Assembly (NCBI GenBank): GCA_013151035.1 | Contig: JAADJB010000030.1 | Coordinates: 852 to 63,221, forward strand | Reading direction: 5' to 3' | Origin: Gammaproteobacteria bacterium | GTDB taxonomy: Bacteria; Pseudomonadota; Gammaproteobacteria; JAADJB01 | Length of the DNA: 62,370 nt | Shown: positions 9,901 to 20,990 of the stretch, piece by piece | Numbering within the stretch: position 1 is the first letter of the stretch | How the letters are laid out: the number at the start of each line of letters is the position of its first letter | Made by a program: the position numbers and the translations under genes | Notes under the pieces: model-generated | Database searches by the model: none | What the model was told of the DNA's origin: nothing | Seen by the model: only the letters and a program-made list of their open reading frames with translations

Positions 9901-10866
9901 TTAAAAACGATCGGTGTATTTATTACGCCGTTGTTGCATTTGCGCCTGTTGACCACTGCTGCGGGTCTTACCAGACTGTGTTCTTTGTTGTTGATCTAGC
10001 CGTGTCAGCAATGCTTGCCGCTCCTCAGCCGGGTTCTTGAGTGTTACCAGTTCTTTTTGCAAAACCAGCATATTCTTTTGTTCATTCAACAACATATCTC
10101 GATTATTCTGTGCGCTCTTGGCCTTTTGACCGGTCAAGAACTTAGCCTCATCCAGGCGTTCTTTGACATCCCCTTCCCCCATAGCGGCAAGTCGGCGCTG
10201 TTCTGCAATCTTTCCTTGCAAAATATCACTTTCCACTTGCGCCTTGTGGTTTAACATAGCGATAGTGCGTTGACTCTCATTGAGTGCCTTGATGACCTGG
10301 CTTGGGCTAGTCACACGGGTGTTTTTAGCCGTTTCATTGGCTGAGGTTGAACGGGGTTGCGCAACAGCACCTGATCGAGTCGCTAAACTATTCGCGGAAC
10401 GCGTCGCGGATGAATGCGCTGCGACTGAACTCCCTTCGGCCTCAATCACCTCGTATTCCGCCTGAGCCTGCATACCCTCGCGGAAGATCCGCACCTGCTC
10501 GACAACAAACTGATCCTTGCCAACCTGCTTGAAGAACAGGGCATGACTTTGATGCTTGAGAATACGCCGCAGACCTTCTTCGGCACTAAGATGGGTAAAT
10601 TTGGCACTGACTGTGCCGGTAAGCGCCTTATCAAACAAGACGCGGATATTCAGCTTGTGCGCCAATTGCTCCAGGGCAGTCTTGATGGGGACATCCTTCA
10701 TCAGGACGGTTAATTGATTATTTTGATATTCGACCAGACTAGTTGTAGCGGCATAAGCGGGGTTTGTGAGGGGGAGTAAAAACAGTAATATCGCAAAAAA
10801 ACGTTTGTTGATTGCAATCGTCCCTATATCGCTCAAAGATTGAGCAACGCATCGTACAAAAGTCAT
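9901..10866 (-). CDS. Periplasmic STN-domain protein with coiled-coil C-terminus
   Basis: About 321 residues. Start candidates are GTG 10872, ATG 10869 and ATG 10866; GAGG at 5-nt spacing favours 10866. A signal peptide (FAILLFLLPL…PAYA) is followed by residues ~50-115 that read as a secretin/TonB short N-terminal domain: LKDVPIKTALEQLA-type helix, then GTVSAKFTHLSAEEGLRRIL. The rest is Ser/Ala-rich (~140-185) and then a long charged helix rich in Q, K and E (~190-320). No secretin or TonB barrel follows, so the STN domain stands alone. In known proteins the domain docks signalling or secretion partners in the periplasm. As first gene of the cluster it may anchor or guide the giant protein; that is inference. 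Confidence 0.75.
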   Translation of the reverse strand: MTFVRCVAQSLSDIGTIAINKRFFAILLFLLPLTNPAYAATTSLVEYQNNQLTVLMKDVPIKTALEQLAHKLNIRVLFDKALTGTVSAKFTHLSAEEGLRRILKHQSHALFFKQVGKDQFVVEQVRIFREGMQAQAEYEVIEAEGSSVAAHSSATRSANSLATRSGAVAQPRSTSANETAKNTRVTSPSQVIKALNESQRTIAMLNHKAQVESDILQGKIAEQRRLAAMGEGDVKERLDEAKFLTGQKAKSAQNNRDMLLNEQKNMLVLQKELVTLKNPAEERQALLTRLDQQQRTQSGKTRSSGQQAQMQQRRNKYTDRF

Positions 10867-11013
10867 CATCACCTCGAACCACTCGCGTGGTATGTGTAAG
10901 TTAACTACCCTGAGCCGAGTATAGTCGAAAATATAATGTTTCGCCTATCCAGAAACCATAAAGTCTCACATTGAATGGGTGGCATCAAGGACTTTCATCA
11001 CACTTTTTTATTC

Positions 11014-11072
11014 GGTGCGTGGTACGCACCCTACAAAAACAGCACACCTGGGTAGGGTGCGCACTGCGCACC
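11014..11072. repeat. REP/BIME-like pair
   Basis: GGTGCGTGGTACGCACCCTAC faces GTAGGGTGCGCACTGCGCACC, the same family as at 3855. It lies between dapB and the STN cluster, marking the junction of housekeeping and cluster DNA. Confidence 0.85.
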
Positions 11073-11084
11073 ATTATTACCTAA

Positions 11085-13066
<1,982 letters not shown>

Positions 13067-13078
13067 AAATCAACCATT

Positions 13079-13166
13079 GGTGCGTAGTACGCACCCTACC
13101 GAACAAAAAAACCTTCATACGCAATACGCACCCCACCACAACCTGGTAGGGTGCGTACCACGCACC
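13079..13166. repeat. REP/BIME-like cluster, three copies
   Basis: GGTGCGTAGTACGCACCCTACC (13079-13100), a partial middle copy CGCAATACGCACCCC (~13120-13134) and GGTAGGGTGCGTACCACGCACC (13145-13166). It fills the dnaK-dnaJ gap and may shape mRNA stability between the two cistrons. Confidence 0.85.
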
Positions 13167-13184
13167 ACAATCACCCTTTACGGC

Positions 13185-15107
13185 TTACTTGTCGTCTTTA
13201 ACCTCTTCAAATTCGGCATCCACGACATCTTCACCACCGGCAGACTGTTCACCCGCATCGGCAGCCGTAGCAGCACCGGCATCACCCTGCTTCTTGGCAT
13301 AGGCACGTTCTGCCAATTTGCCTGCAACATCGGTTAACTCTTTGGTCTTTGCCTCAATATCATCCTTATCATCAGCCTTCATGGCTTCACGTAAAGCAGT
13401 GATTGCAGCCTCAATCTTTTCCTTCTCATCCGCTTCGGTTTCATCCGCCAGATCAGCCAATGACTTCACTGTAGCATGAATCATAGCATCGGCCTGATTG
13501 CGCACATCCACTAGCTCATGGAATTTCTTATCTTCATCAGCATGCGCTTCGGCATCCTGTACCATGCGTTCGACTTCATCATCTGACAGACCACTGGATG
13601 CCTTAATGATAATCGACTGTTCCTTACCCGTTGCCTTATCCTTAGCCGACACATTCAAGATACCATTGGCATCAATATCCAGTGACACTTCAATCTGTGG
13701 TACACCGCGTGCAGCCGGAGGAATATCACTCAGATCAAAACGACCCAGTGATTTATTCGCCGATGCCTGATCGCGTTCACCCTGTAACACATGCACTGTC
13801 ACTGCGGTCTGATTATCATCCGCCGTTGAGAACACCTGATTCGCCTTGGTAGGAATCGTGGTATTCTTTTCGATCAACTTGGTCATCACACCACCCATAG
13901 TCTCAATACCCAGAGACAATGGTGTCACATCCAGCAATAATACATCCTTCACATCACCGCCCAGCACACCGCCCTGAATCGAGGCACCAATCGCTACCGC
14001 TTCGTCAGGATTAACATCACGGCGCAGTTCCTTACCGAAGAAATCCTGCATCATCTCGCCAACCTTGGGCATACGGGTCTGACCACCGACCAGGATGACA
14101 TCATCGATCTCACTCACCGAGAGACCAGAATCTTTCAAGGCTGTCTTACAAGGAGCAATGGTACGTTCAATCAGATCTTCAACCAGAGACTCCAGCTTGG
14201 CACGGGTAATTTTCAGATTAAGATGCTTAGGACCACTGGCATCGGCGGTGACATAAGGCAGGTTAATCTCGGTCTGCTGACTATGTGACAACTCGATCTT
14301 GGCCTTTTCTGCCGCCTCTTTCAGACGCTGCATTGCCAATGGGTCACCACGCAGATCCATACCTTGATCTTTCTTGAACTCATCAGCCATGTAATCAATA
14401 ACACGCTTGTCAAAATCTTCACCGCCAAGGAAAGTATCACCATTGGTTGCCAACACCTCAAACTGATGTTCACCATCAATCTCCATGATTTCAATAATGG
14501 AGACATCAAAGGTACCACCACCCAGATCATAGACGGCAATCTTCACATCACCGCGCTTCTTGTCCATACCATAGGCAAGGGCTGCTGCGGTTGGCTCGTT
14601 AATAATACGTTTTACATCCAGACCGGCAATCTTGCCCGCATCCTTGGTTGCCTGACGCTGGGAATCATTGAAATAAGCCGGCACTGTTACCACAGCCTCG
14701 GTGACTTCTTCACCCAGGTAATCCTCTGCGGTCTTCTTCATCTTCTGCAACACACGGGCAGAGATCTCAGGAGCCGCCATCTTATTACCACGCGCTTCAA
14801 CCCAAGCATCACCATTATCAGCCTTAACAATTTTGTAAGGCACCAGATTAATATCACGTTGCACCACATCTTCGTCAAAACGACGACCAATCAGACGTTT
14901 CACCGCAAACAGGGTATTCTCAGGATTAGTCACTGCCTGACGTTTGGCTGACTGACCAACCAATACCTCATTATCCTCGGCAAAGGCCACAATTGATGGC
15001 GTTGTGCGATCACCTTCACTATTTTCAATCACACGCGCCTTACCACCTTCCATCACTGCCACACAGGAATTCGTGGTACCTAAGTCAATTCCGATAATCT
15101 TACCCAT
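13185..15107 (-). CDS. dnaK: Chaperone protein DnaK (Hsp70)
   Basis: About 640 residues. ATP-driven chaperone working with DnaJ and GrpE. The start is set at ATG 15107 ([15 protein letters not shown]), the conserved N-terminus, with GGAG upstream; an in-frame TTG at 15116 would add three residues. The nucleotide-binding domain shows [18 protein letters not shown] and the LVGGQTRMP phosphate loop; the linker [13 protein letters not shown] leads to the substrate domain, and the tail ends in acidic EFEEVKDD. A sigma-32-like promoter lies just upstream. Confidence 0.98.
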   Translation of the reverse strand: MGKIIGIDLGTTNSCVAVMEGGKARVIENSEGDRTTPSIVAFAEDNEVLVGQSAKRQAVTNPENTLFAVKRLIGRRFDEDVVQRDINLVPYKIVKADNGDAWVEARGNKMAAPEISARVLQKMKKTAEDYLGEEVTEAVVTVPAYFNDSQRQATKDAGKIAGLDVKRIINEPTAAALAYGMDKKRGDVKIAVYDLGGGTFDVSIIEIMEIDGEHQFEVLATNGDTFLGGEDFDKRVIDYMADEFKKDQGMDLRGDPLAMQRLKEAAEKAKIELSHSQQTEINLPYVTADASGPKHLNLKITRAKLESLVEDLIERTIAPCKTALKDSGLSVSEIDDVILVGGQTRMPKVGEMMQDFFGKELRRDVNPDEAVAIGASIQGGVLGGDVKDVLLLDVTPLSLGIETMGGVMTKLIEKNTTIPTKANQVFSTADDNQTAVTVHVLQGERDQASANKSLGRFDLSDIPPAARGVPQIEVSLDIDANGILNVSAKDKATGKEQSIIIKASSGLSDDEVERMVQDAEAHADEDKKFHELVDVRNQADAMIHATVKSLADLADETEADEKEKIEAAITALREAMKADDKDDIEAKTKELTDVAGKLAERAYAKKQGDAGAATAADAGEQSAGGEDVVDAEFEEVKDDK

Positions 15108-15150
15108 TTCAATCAATCTCCACTAAAAAGTTATTACTCGCTGTATCCTT

Positions 15151-15178
15151 ATATAAGGGCGGGTTAAATTAAATCAAG
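15151..15178 (-). promoter_or_regulatory. Sigma-32-like heat-shock promoter of dnaK
   Basis: On the minus strand CTTGAT (15178-15173), 13 nt, then CCCTTATAT (15159-15151). This fits the CTTGAA-N13-CCCCATNT pattern of RpoH promoters. Transcription would start near 15144, leaving a leader of ~37 nt before the dnaK ATG. Confidence 0.6.
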
Positions 15179-15207
15179 GCCTCGACCCTTTTTATTTAAT
15201 CTATCAG

Positions 15208-15774
15208 CTACGCGGGTGTCTTTGACACAATCACCATCGCCGGGCGAATCAGGCGTTCATTCAAGAGATAACCCTTCTGTATTACTGTAATGACGGTATT
15301 CGAATCCAGATCATCCCGTTCCTGCATGGTGACTGCCTCATGGAATTCCGGGTTAAAGCGTTCATTAGTCGGATCAAGCATAGTGATACCAAACTTCTCC
15401 AATGCAGAGGAAAGCACTTTCAAGGTCATCTCACTACCTTCAAGCAGTTTTTCCGCATCGGCTGATTCACTGGCAGCGGTAATCCCCATCTCCAGGCTAT
15501 CCTTAACCGGCAACAACTCCACAGCGAATTTTTCCAATGCAAATTTATGGGCATTCTCAACATCACGCCGAGAGCGTTTATGTAGATTATCCAGATCAGC
15601 CTGTAGACGCAGACACTGATTCCAGTGTTCATCCGCCTTGGCACGGGCATCTTCAAGCAAAACGGTTGCATCCTGCTCGGATTCTTCACTATGCCCCTTC
15701 GGAGCCTGCTCTAATTCTCCCTCCAATACCTCTTCTTGTTCTTCGGAAACAGGGTTCTTACCTTCTTCGGACAT
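15208..15774 (-). CDS. grpE: Nucleotide exchange factor GrpE
   Basis: 188 residues from ATG 15774, with AGGAG upstream. GrpE releases ADP from DnaK. An acidic, disordered N-terminus (~1-40) is followed by the long dimerising helix (LEDARAKADEHWNQCLRL) and a C-terminal beta domain with the typical FNPEFHEAV stretch and a VIQKGYLLNERLIRPAMVIV ending. It lies upstream of dnaK in the same direction. Confidence 0.97.
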   Translation of the reverse strand: MSEEGKNPVSEEQEEVLEGELEQAPKGHSEESEQDATVLLEDARAKADEHWNQCLRLQADLDNLHKRSRRDVENAHKFALEKFAVELLPVKDSLEMGITAASESADAEKLLEGSEMTLKVLSSALEKFGITMLDPTNERFNPEFHEAVTMQERDDLDSNTVITVIQKGYLLNERLIRPAMVIVSKTPA

Positions 15775-15809
15775 CAAAATCTCTCCTACACATCAATTAA
15801 ATATTCGAT

Positions 15810-15868
15810 GGTGCGTAATACGCACCCTACCGTAACAATACCCAACCATAGGGTGCGCATTACGCACC
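15810..15868. repeat. REP/BIME-like pair
   Basis: GGTGCGTAATACGCACCCTACC faces TAGGGTGCGCATTACGCACC in the hrcA-grpE gap; same family as the pair at 3855. Confidence 0.85.
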
Positions 15869-15909
15869 AAATGCCACAATAAATGGGCTATTACGAAACG
15901 ATATGGGGT

Positions 15910-16962
15910 CTACTTTTTGAGATTCAAGGCTGCGCCTAAAAGACGTGCCGTGGCATCGACAATCGGAATCACCCGATCATAGGCCATACGCGTTGGACCA
16001 ATCACACCAAGAACACCAACCACTTGATTATCAATGGAATAAGGCGCACTCACTACACTGCATTCATCCAATGCCTGATAACCGGATTCCTCACCAATAA
16101 AAATCTGTACACCATCTGCATCAATACATTGATCCAGCAAGTGCAGGATATCCTGCTTCTGGTTAAAGGCCTCAAACAAGCCACGCAGCTTATCGACATT
16201 ATTCAGGCCACTATTACCCATCAGGTTGGTCTCACCCGCCAGCAAATAATCATTTTTGAGCGGTGCCAAATCAATACCCTGACTCGCCATATCGACTGCC
16301 GCCACCATCATCTGACTCACATCCTCCTGCACCGAACGCAATTCATTAAGCAACAAGCGACGCACCACACTCAGATTCTTACCCGCCAGTAAGGCACTCA
16401 GATAATTACTGGCATATTCCAGTTCGGATGGAGAAAAATCACGCTCGGTATGCATAATCCGATTTTGCACATCGGTATCACCGGCCTCCAGCACCACCAG
16501 AACCCGGGACCGTCCCAAAGACAGGAACTCAACTCGATCAATCAACAGGTGATCCGCTCGTGGCAAGGTCACGATCCCAGCCATCTGTGTCACCCCGGAG
16601 AGTATACTGGAGGCTGATTCCAGCAATATCGCCCGATCCTTTTCCCCCGACAACTGCTGTTGCAACGCCCCCAACTCAGCACATTCCATTGAGGTGACAG
16701 ACAATAAACTATCCACAAAAAAGCGATAACCCTGCACGGTTGGCACACGGCCAGCCGAGGTATGGGGCGACGCAACAAAGCCGGCATCTTCAAGATCCGA
16801 CATCACATTACGAATCGTTGCCGGACTCAATTTTAGTCCGCTATCACGCGATAAGGCGCGTGAACCCACCGGCTGCCCTTCCAGTAAATAACGCTGAATC
16901 AATACCTTCAGCATGTGCTGGGCACGTTCATTCAGCTCTGTTCCTTGCATGATGTCATTCAT
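15910..16962 (-). CDS. hrcA: Heat-inducible transcription repressor HrcA
   Basis: 350 residues. HrcA represses groE/dnaK-type operons by binding CIRCE elements. The N-terminal winged helix (~1-80) contains QPVGSRALSRDSGLKLSPA and TIRNVMSDLEDAGFV; the GAF-like and dimerisation regions follow to the end. I saw no CIRCE repeat (TTAGCACTC-N9-GAGTGCTAA) before hrcA, grpE or dnaK, so its targets may lie elsewhere in the genome, for example groESL. It is divergent from nadK across a ~70-bp gap. Confidence 0.95.
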   Translation of the reverse strand: MNDIMQGTELNERAQHMLKVLIQRYLLEGQPVGSRALSRDSGLKLSPATIRNVMSDLEDAGFVASPHTSAGRVPTVQGYRFFVDSLLSVTSMECAELGALQQQLSGEKDRAILLESASSILSGVTQMAGIVTLPRADHLLIDRVEFLSLGRSRVLVVLEAGDTDVQNRIMHTERDFSPSELEYASNYLSALLAGKNLSVVRRLLLNELRSVQEDVSQMMVAAVDMASQGIDLAPLKNDYLLAGETNLMGNSGLNNVDKLRGLFEAFNQKQDILHLLDQCIDADGVQIFIGEESGYQALDECSVVSAPYSIDNQVVGVLGVIGPTRMAYDRVIPIVDATARLLGAALNLKK

Positions 16963-17033
16963 AGTGCTGATTATATCCCAGAATCACACACAAAACATTT
17001 GCAGTATGCCCCGTTTCGTTTAATCATGAGCAC

Positions 17034-17906
17034 ATGAACAAGCTCTTCAACAAAATCGGGGTGATCGGTAAATACGGCGATCACAACATCAACCCCACGC
17101 TAGAACGCCTGATCCAGTATCTACAGGATCAGGGCAAAGAGGTTCTATTGGAGAGCGGTACCGCCAGCACCATGAATTGTGCATCCTGTTCACACCAGGA
17201 CTATGCCCAACTATCCAACAACTGTGATCTCGTTATTGTTGTTGGTGGCGATGGTAGTCTGCTCAGTGCGGCACGCAACCTGAGTAATCCCGATACCGCG
17301 ATCCTGGGCATCAACCTGGGTCGACTGGGCTTTTTAGTGGATATCTCACCCGATGAGATCGAAGAACGTCTGGATGAAATTCTTGCCGGTAACTACGCCG
17401 AGGAACAACGCAGCCTGTTACAAACACAGGTATTACGTGGGGGCACGATCGTTCACCACAGCACTGCCCTCAATGATATTGTCACCCACAAGCTGAATAT
17501 TGCCCGCATGGTGGAACTGGAAGTCAGTATTGATGGCCACTATCTCTATAACCAACGCTCCGATGGCCTGGTCGTTTCCACCCCAACGGGTTCTACTGCC
17601 TATGCTCTATCCGGTGGTGGCCCCATCCTGCACCCAACACTGGCCGCTATGGTTCTGGTGCCTATCTGTCCACATACCTTGAGTAATCGTCCGATTGTTA
17701 TCGGTAATGATTCCACCATTGAGATTATTATTCGTGCCGATAATAAGGCACAGCTCACCTGCGATGGACAGATCAACTATGAACTTGAGGCCAATGATCA
17801 CATCCTGATCAAAAAGAAAGAACACGCCCTGCGCCTGATTCATCCGCCCGGTCATGATTGTTTCGAGACCCTGCGCGCCAAACTGCATTGGGGCACACAC
17901 CCTTAA
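17034..17906 (+). CDS. nadK: NAD kinase
   Basis: 290 residues, family length. Phosphorylates NAD+ to NADP+ using ATP. The diagnostic GGDGSLL motif lies near residue 73-79. NDIVTHKLN and the TGSTAYALSGGGPI glycine-rich segment form the active-site cleft. It is followed 27 bp later by recN in the usual gammaproteobacterial order. Confidence 0.97.
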   Translation: MNKLFNKIGVIGKYGDHNINPTLERLIQYLQDQGKEVLLESGTASTMNCASCSHQDYAQLSNNCDLVIVVGGDGSLLSAARNLSNPDTAILGINLGRLGFLVDISPDEIEERLDEILAGNYAEEQRSLLQTQVLRGGTIVHHSTALNDIVTHKLNIARMVELEVSIDGHYLYNQRSDGLVVSTPTGSTAYALSGGGPILHPTLAAMVLVPICPHTLSNRPIVIGNDSTIEIIIRADNKAQLTCDGQINYELEANDHILIKKKEHALRLIHPPGHDCFETLRAKLHWGTHP

Positions 17907-17933
17907 GGTTCCTCAAGGAACCTCTAATCAATT

Positions 17934-19604
17934 ATGCTAAGTCATATCCATATCCGCAATTTTGTTATCGTGCAACAACTCGAACTAGAGTTTACCACCG
18001 GCATGACCACCCTCACGGGTGAGACCGGTGCGGGTAAATCTATCCTGGTCGACGCACTAAGTCTGGTGCTGGGTGATCGTGCCGATAGCAAGGTCATCTA
18101 CCAGGATGCCAAACGTGCCGAGATCACTGCCAGCTTCCACTTAAAATCTGTACCCGAGGCGAACGACTGGCTGGTCGCACATGATCTTGATGAGGATAAT
18201 GAGTGTCAGTTACGCCGCACCATCCCACGCGAAGGTCGATCACGCGCCTTCATTAATGGTCGCCCCGTTACCCTGCAACAATTACGCGAACTGGGTGAAT
18301 TATTTGTCAACATTCATGGCCAACACGAACATCAGGCGCTGTTACAACGTCATACCCAACGTCAGATCCTGGATGACTTTGCCGGTCTCGGCAAAACTCT
18401 TGGCAAACTTAGCAAGATCTATCATCAATGGCGCGAAAAACAGGATCAACAGGATCAACTACAACGCAAAAGCCATGAACGTGAGGATCACATCCAGCTA
18501 CTCCGTTTCCAGACCCGTGAACTGGAAGAATTAGGCCTGGGCGAAGATGAACTGGATAGCATTGATCAGGAACATAGCCGCCTTGCCAACAGTGACCGCT
18601 TACTTGATAGTTGCGAACAATCACTACAGACCTTGTACGATGCCGAAGATCAGACTATTCACACCCGTCTGGGCAATATCAATCGAGACATCAGTGAACT
18701 CACTGCTATTGATCCACGCCTGAGTGAGGCCAACGAATTACTCAGCCAGGGCATGATACAAATTGAAGAAGCGATCTCCAGCCTGCGTCATTATCGCGAT
18801 CAGCTGGATACCGACCCAAAACGCCTGCAATGGCTGGAACAACGTCTCGCCGACATCCACCAGATTGCACGCAAACATCAGCGCATGCCCGAACAACTGC
18901 ATCAACATTGGCACGAGCTGCAACAAGAACTGGAACAACTGCAAGGTTCTAGCCAGCAACAGGACAACCTGCAACAGGCAATTGATAGCCTGTATGAAGA
19001 ATACCAACTGCTCGCTGACAAGATCCATCAACAACGCAGCAAGGCGGCTAAAAAACTGGGCAAAAAGATTATTGCTGAACTACAACAACTGGGTATGCCC
19101 AATGCCTGTTTTGAGATTGAGGTTAAGGCGGGGCAGGCACTATCGGCACAGGGACAGGATCAGATCAACTTCCTGGTCAATATGAATCCGGGACAATCCC
19201 CAATGCCACTCAACAAGGTCGCATCGGGCGGTGAACTGTCACGTATCAGCCTGGCGATTCAGGTCATCGCCGCCCATAGCAAACTGGTGCCGACACTAAT
19301 CTATGATGAGGTTGATAGCGGTATTGGTGGAGGCATTGCCGAGGTTGTCGGCAAACAACTGCGTCAGTTAGGAGAGACCCGTCAGGTACTTTGTATCACC
19401 CACCTGCCCCAGGTTGCCAGCCAGGCACATCAACATCTGCAAGTACACAAACAGGCGCATAAGAAACATACCGAGGTCAACATACAGACACTGCTCAAGG
19501 ATGAACGCATTGAAGAACTGGCACGCATGTTAGGCGGCATCAAGATCACCGCATCAACGCGCAAACATGCCAGCGAGATGTTAAGTCAGGGACAGGTAAA
19601 ATAG
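17934..19604 (+). CDS. recN: DNA repair protein RecN
   Basis: 556 residues. SMC-like ATPase acting in double-strand break repair. The Walker A GETGAGKS lies near residue 30. A long Q/E-rich coiled coil covers ~150-375, the signature ASGGELSRISLAIQ ~425-440 and Walker B LIYDEVDSGIGGG ~457. The tail is complete. It converges on fur across an inverted repeat. Confidence 0.97.
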   Translation: MLSHIHIRNFVIVQQLELEFTTGMTTLTGETGAGKSILVDALSLVLGDRADSKVIYQDAKRAEITASFHLKSVPEANDWLVAHDLDEDNECQLRRTIPREGRSRAFINGRPVTLQQLRELGELFVNIHGQHEHQALLQRHTQRQILDDFAGLGKTLGKLSKIYHQWREKQDQQDQLQRKSHEREDHIQLLRFQTRELEELGLGEDELDSIDQEHSRLANSDRLLDSCEQSLQTLYDAEDQTIHTRLGNINRDISELTAIDPRLSEANELLSQGMIQIEEAISSLRHYRDQLDTDPKRLQWLEQRLADIHQIARKHQRMPEQLHQHWHELQQELEQLQGSSQQQDNLQQAIDSLYEEYQLLADKIHQQRSKAAKKLGKKIIAELQQLGMPNACFEIEVKAGQALSAQGQDQINFLVNMNPGQSPMPLNKVASGGELSRISLAIQVIAAHSKLVPTLIYDEVDSGIGGGIAEVVGKQLRQLGETRQVLCITHLPQVASQAHQHLQVHKQAHKKHTEVNIQTLLKDERIEELARMLGGIKITASTRKHASEMLSQGQVK

Positions 19605-19678
19605 GGGACACGGTTTTAAAATAGGGGACAGACCACGGTTAATTCGGTTAATTATAATTAACCGTGGTCTGTCCCTTA
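19605..19678. repeat. Inverted repeat between convergent recN and fur, probable bidirectional terminator
   Basis: Two tandem TAGGGGACA starts, then GGGACAGACCACGGTTAATT facing AATTAACCGTGGTCTGTCCC with a short centre. The arms pair over ~20 bp, enough to stop transcription from both sides. The GGGGACAGACCACG core is of the kind seen in REP elements mobilised by REP-associated tyrosine transposases; the family link is from memory and not tested. Confidence 0.75.
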
Positions 19679-20092
19679 TTATTCCTTCTGACAGTCTCCA
19701 CAGACACCATAAATATGCAGAGAATGATCGGTTATCTGATACCCCTTCTCCCCGGCAATAATACGTTGACGTTGTTCAATGGTTTCATCGACAAATTCAT
19801 CCACACGCCCACACTTCACACACAGGATATGATCGTGATGATGCCCCTGATTCAACTCAAACACCGAGTGTCCGCCCTCAAAATGCAGACGACTTACCAA
19901 ACCGGCGCTCTCAAACTGGGTTAATACTCGATAGACCGTAGCCAGACCAATCTCTTCCTCGGCTTCCAGTAAATCCTTGTACACATCCTCTGCACTCAGA
20001 TGCCTGCCGACATTTTTTTCCAACATCTCTAATATCTTCATACGCGGCAGAGTCACTTTGAGCCCCGCCTTACGAATATCTTGTGATTCCAT
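19679..20092 (-). CDS. fur: Ferric uptake regulator Fur
   Basis: 137 residues from ATG 20092 (MESQDIRKAGLKVTLPR), the conserved start; an in-frame extension to 20137 is unlikely. Fur represses iron-uptake genes when bound to Fe2+. The winged helix covers ~1-85 with the recognition segment EEIGLATVYRVLTQF. The metal sites HHHDH, CVKCG and the C-terminal CGDC pair are present. It is divergent from bamE, as usual. Confidence 0.97.
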   Translation of the reverse strand: MESQDIRKAGLKVTLPRMKILEMLEKNVGRHLSAEDVYKDLLEAEEEIGLATVYRVLTQFESAGLVSRLHFEGGHSVFELNQGHHHDHILCVKCGRVDEFVDETIEQRQRIIAGEKGYQITDHSLHIYGVCGDCQKE

Positions 20093-20178
20093 CAACCTGT
20101 TCCTCAAAAGAAAAAATGACTCCGACCCCTTTTTCAAGCTATCATTGGCTCACTGAAAATCGGAAGAACCTCATCATA

Positions 20179-20667
20179 ATGCAAAAGCTTCTCATTTATA
20201 TTGCCTGTTATGCAACCTTATTATTATCCGGTTGTAGCATAGATCTCCTGTCCTGGACCCATCGTATTGATATTCAACAAGGAAATATCATCGCCCAGGA
20301 AGATGTCGATCAATTAAGACCCGGTATGAACAAGAATCAGGTACGCTTTATTATGGGCACAGCTCTGATACAGGACCCTTTTCATACTGATCGCTGGGAC
20401 TACGTCTACACCCAGAAAAAGGGCAGCGGTGAATATGAGAAAAAACGTATGAGCGTAGAATTTGTGGACGGTCGCCTCGCCCGCATCTTCGGTGACGTGC
20501 ATCCGAATCCCAACGCAACACCCCGTATCACAAAACCTTCTAGTAGTGTCAACGTACCTCATCGAGAAAAGAAAGAAAAAAGCTTCTTCGATCGAGTTAT
20601 GGATTCAGTAACGGCTGGCCCATCCAGTAGCACGGGTGGCGGTGGTGGTGGCGGGCACACCCATTAG
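20179..20667 (+). CDS. bamE: Outer membrane assembly lipoprotein BamE
   Basis: 162 residues from ATG 20179. BamE is a small lipoprotein of the BAM complex that inserts beta-barrels. The signal peptide ends in a lipobox LLSGC. The SmpA/OmlA fold follows: QLRPGMNKNQVRFIMGTALIQDPF, RWDYVY and MSVEFVDGRL. The tail after residue ~115 is longer than in Escherichia coli and ends in a Gly/His run. It is divergent from fur and its stop overlaps the convergent rnfH by 4 bp. Confidence 0.95.
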   Translation: MQKLLIYIACYATLLLSGCSIDLLSWTHRIDIQQGNIIAQEDVDQLRPGMNKNQVRFIMGTALIQDPFHTDRWDYVYTQKKGSGEYEKKRMSVEFVDGRLARIFGDVHPNPNATPRITKPSSSVNVPHREKKEKSFFDRVMDSVTAGPSSSTGGGGGGGHTH

Positions 20668-20990
20668 GTGCTGGCCGTAACGCCACCCCCTTTCTTCATC
20701 CGTTTACCCTCTGCCGCGCGCTGTTTACGCACCTCTTTAGGATCAGCGATCAGCGGGCGGTGGATCTCGACCCGGTCTCCGGCGCGTAACACATAATCCA
20801 GTTTATTCAACTTACCAAAGATACCCACCTTATTTTTGTCTAATTCAATCTCCGGAAAACGATCAAGGATGCCAGATTGCAGAATAGCCTGTTCAATGGT
20901 GGTGCCTTCTTTTACTTCCAGATCCAGCAGTAGTTGTTGATCCAGTAACGCATAAACCAACTCGATTGCGATCTTGTTACCCGTCATCAT
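20664..20990 (-). CDS. rnfH: RnfH family ubiquitin-like protein
   Basis: 108 residues. A small beta-grasp protein usually encoded next to ratA; its molecular role is poorly defined. The core reads ALLDQQLLLDLEVKEGTT, then VGIFGKLNKLDYVLRAGDRV and EIHRPLIADPKEVRKQRA, characteristic of the family. A second ATG at 20987 has better spacing from GGAGG, so that may be the true start. It overlaps ratA by 14 bp, indicating translational coupling. Confidence 0.93.
   Translation of the reverse strand: MMTGNKIAIELVYALLDQQLLLDLEVKEGTTIEQAILQSGILDRFPEIELDKNKVGIFGKLNKLDYVLRAGDRVEIHRPLIADPKEVRKQRAAEGKRMKKGGGVTAST

Noticed and set aside
14364-14951. 195-residue plus-strand frame over dnaK
   Set aside because: Lies inside intact dnaK; no family features.
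15775-16962. CIRCE operator for HrcA
   Set aside because: I looked for TTAGCACTC-N9-GAGTGCTAA near hrcA, grpE and dnaK and found only partial words without the second arm.
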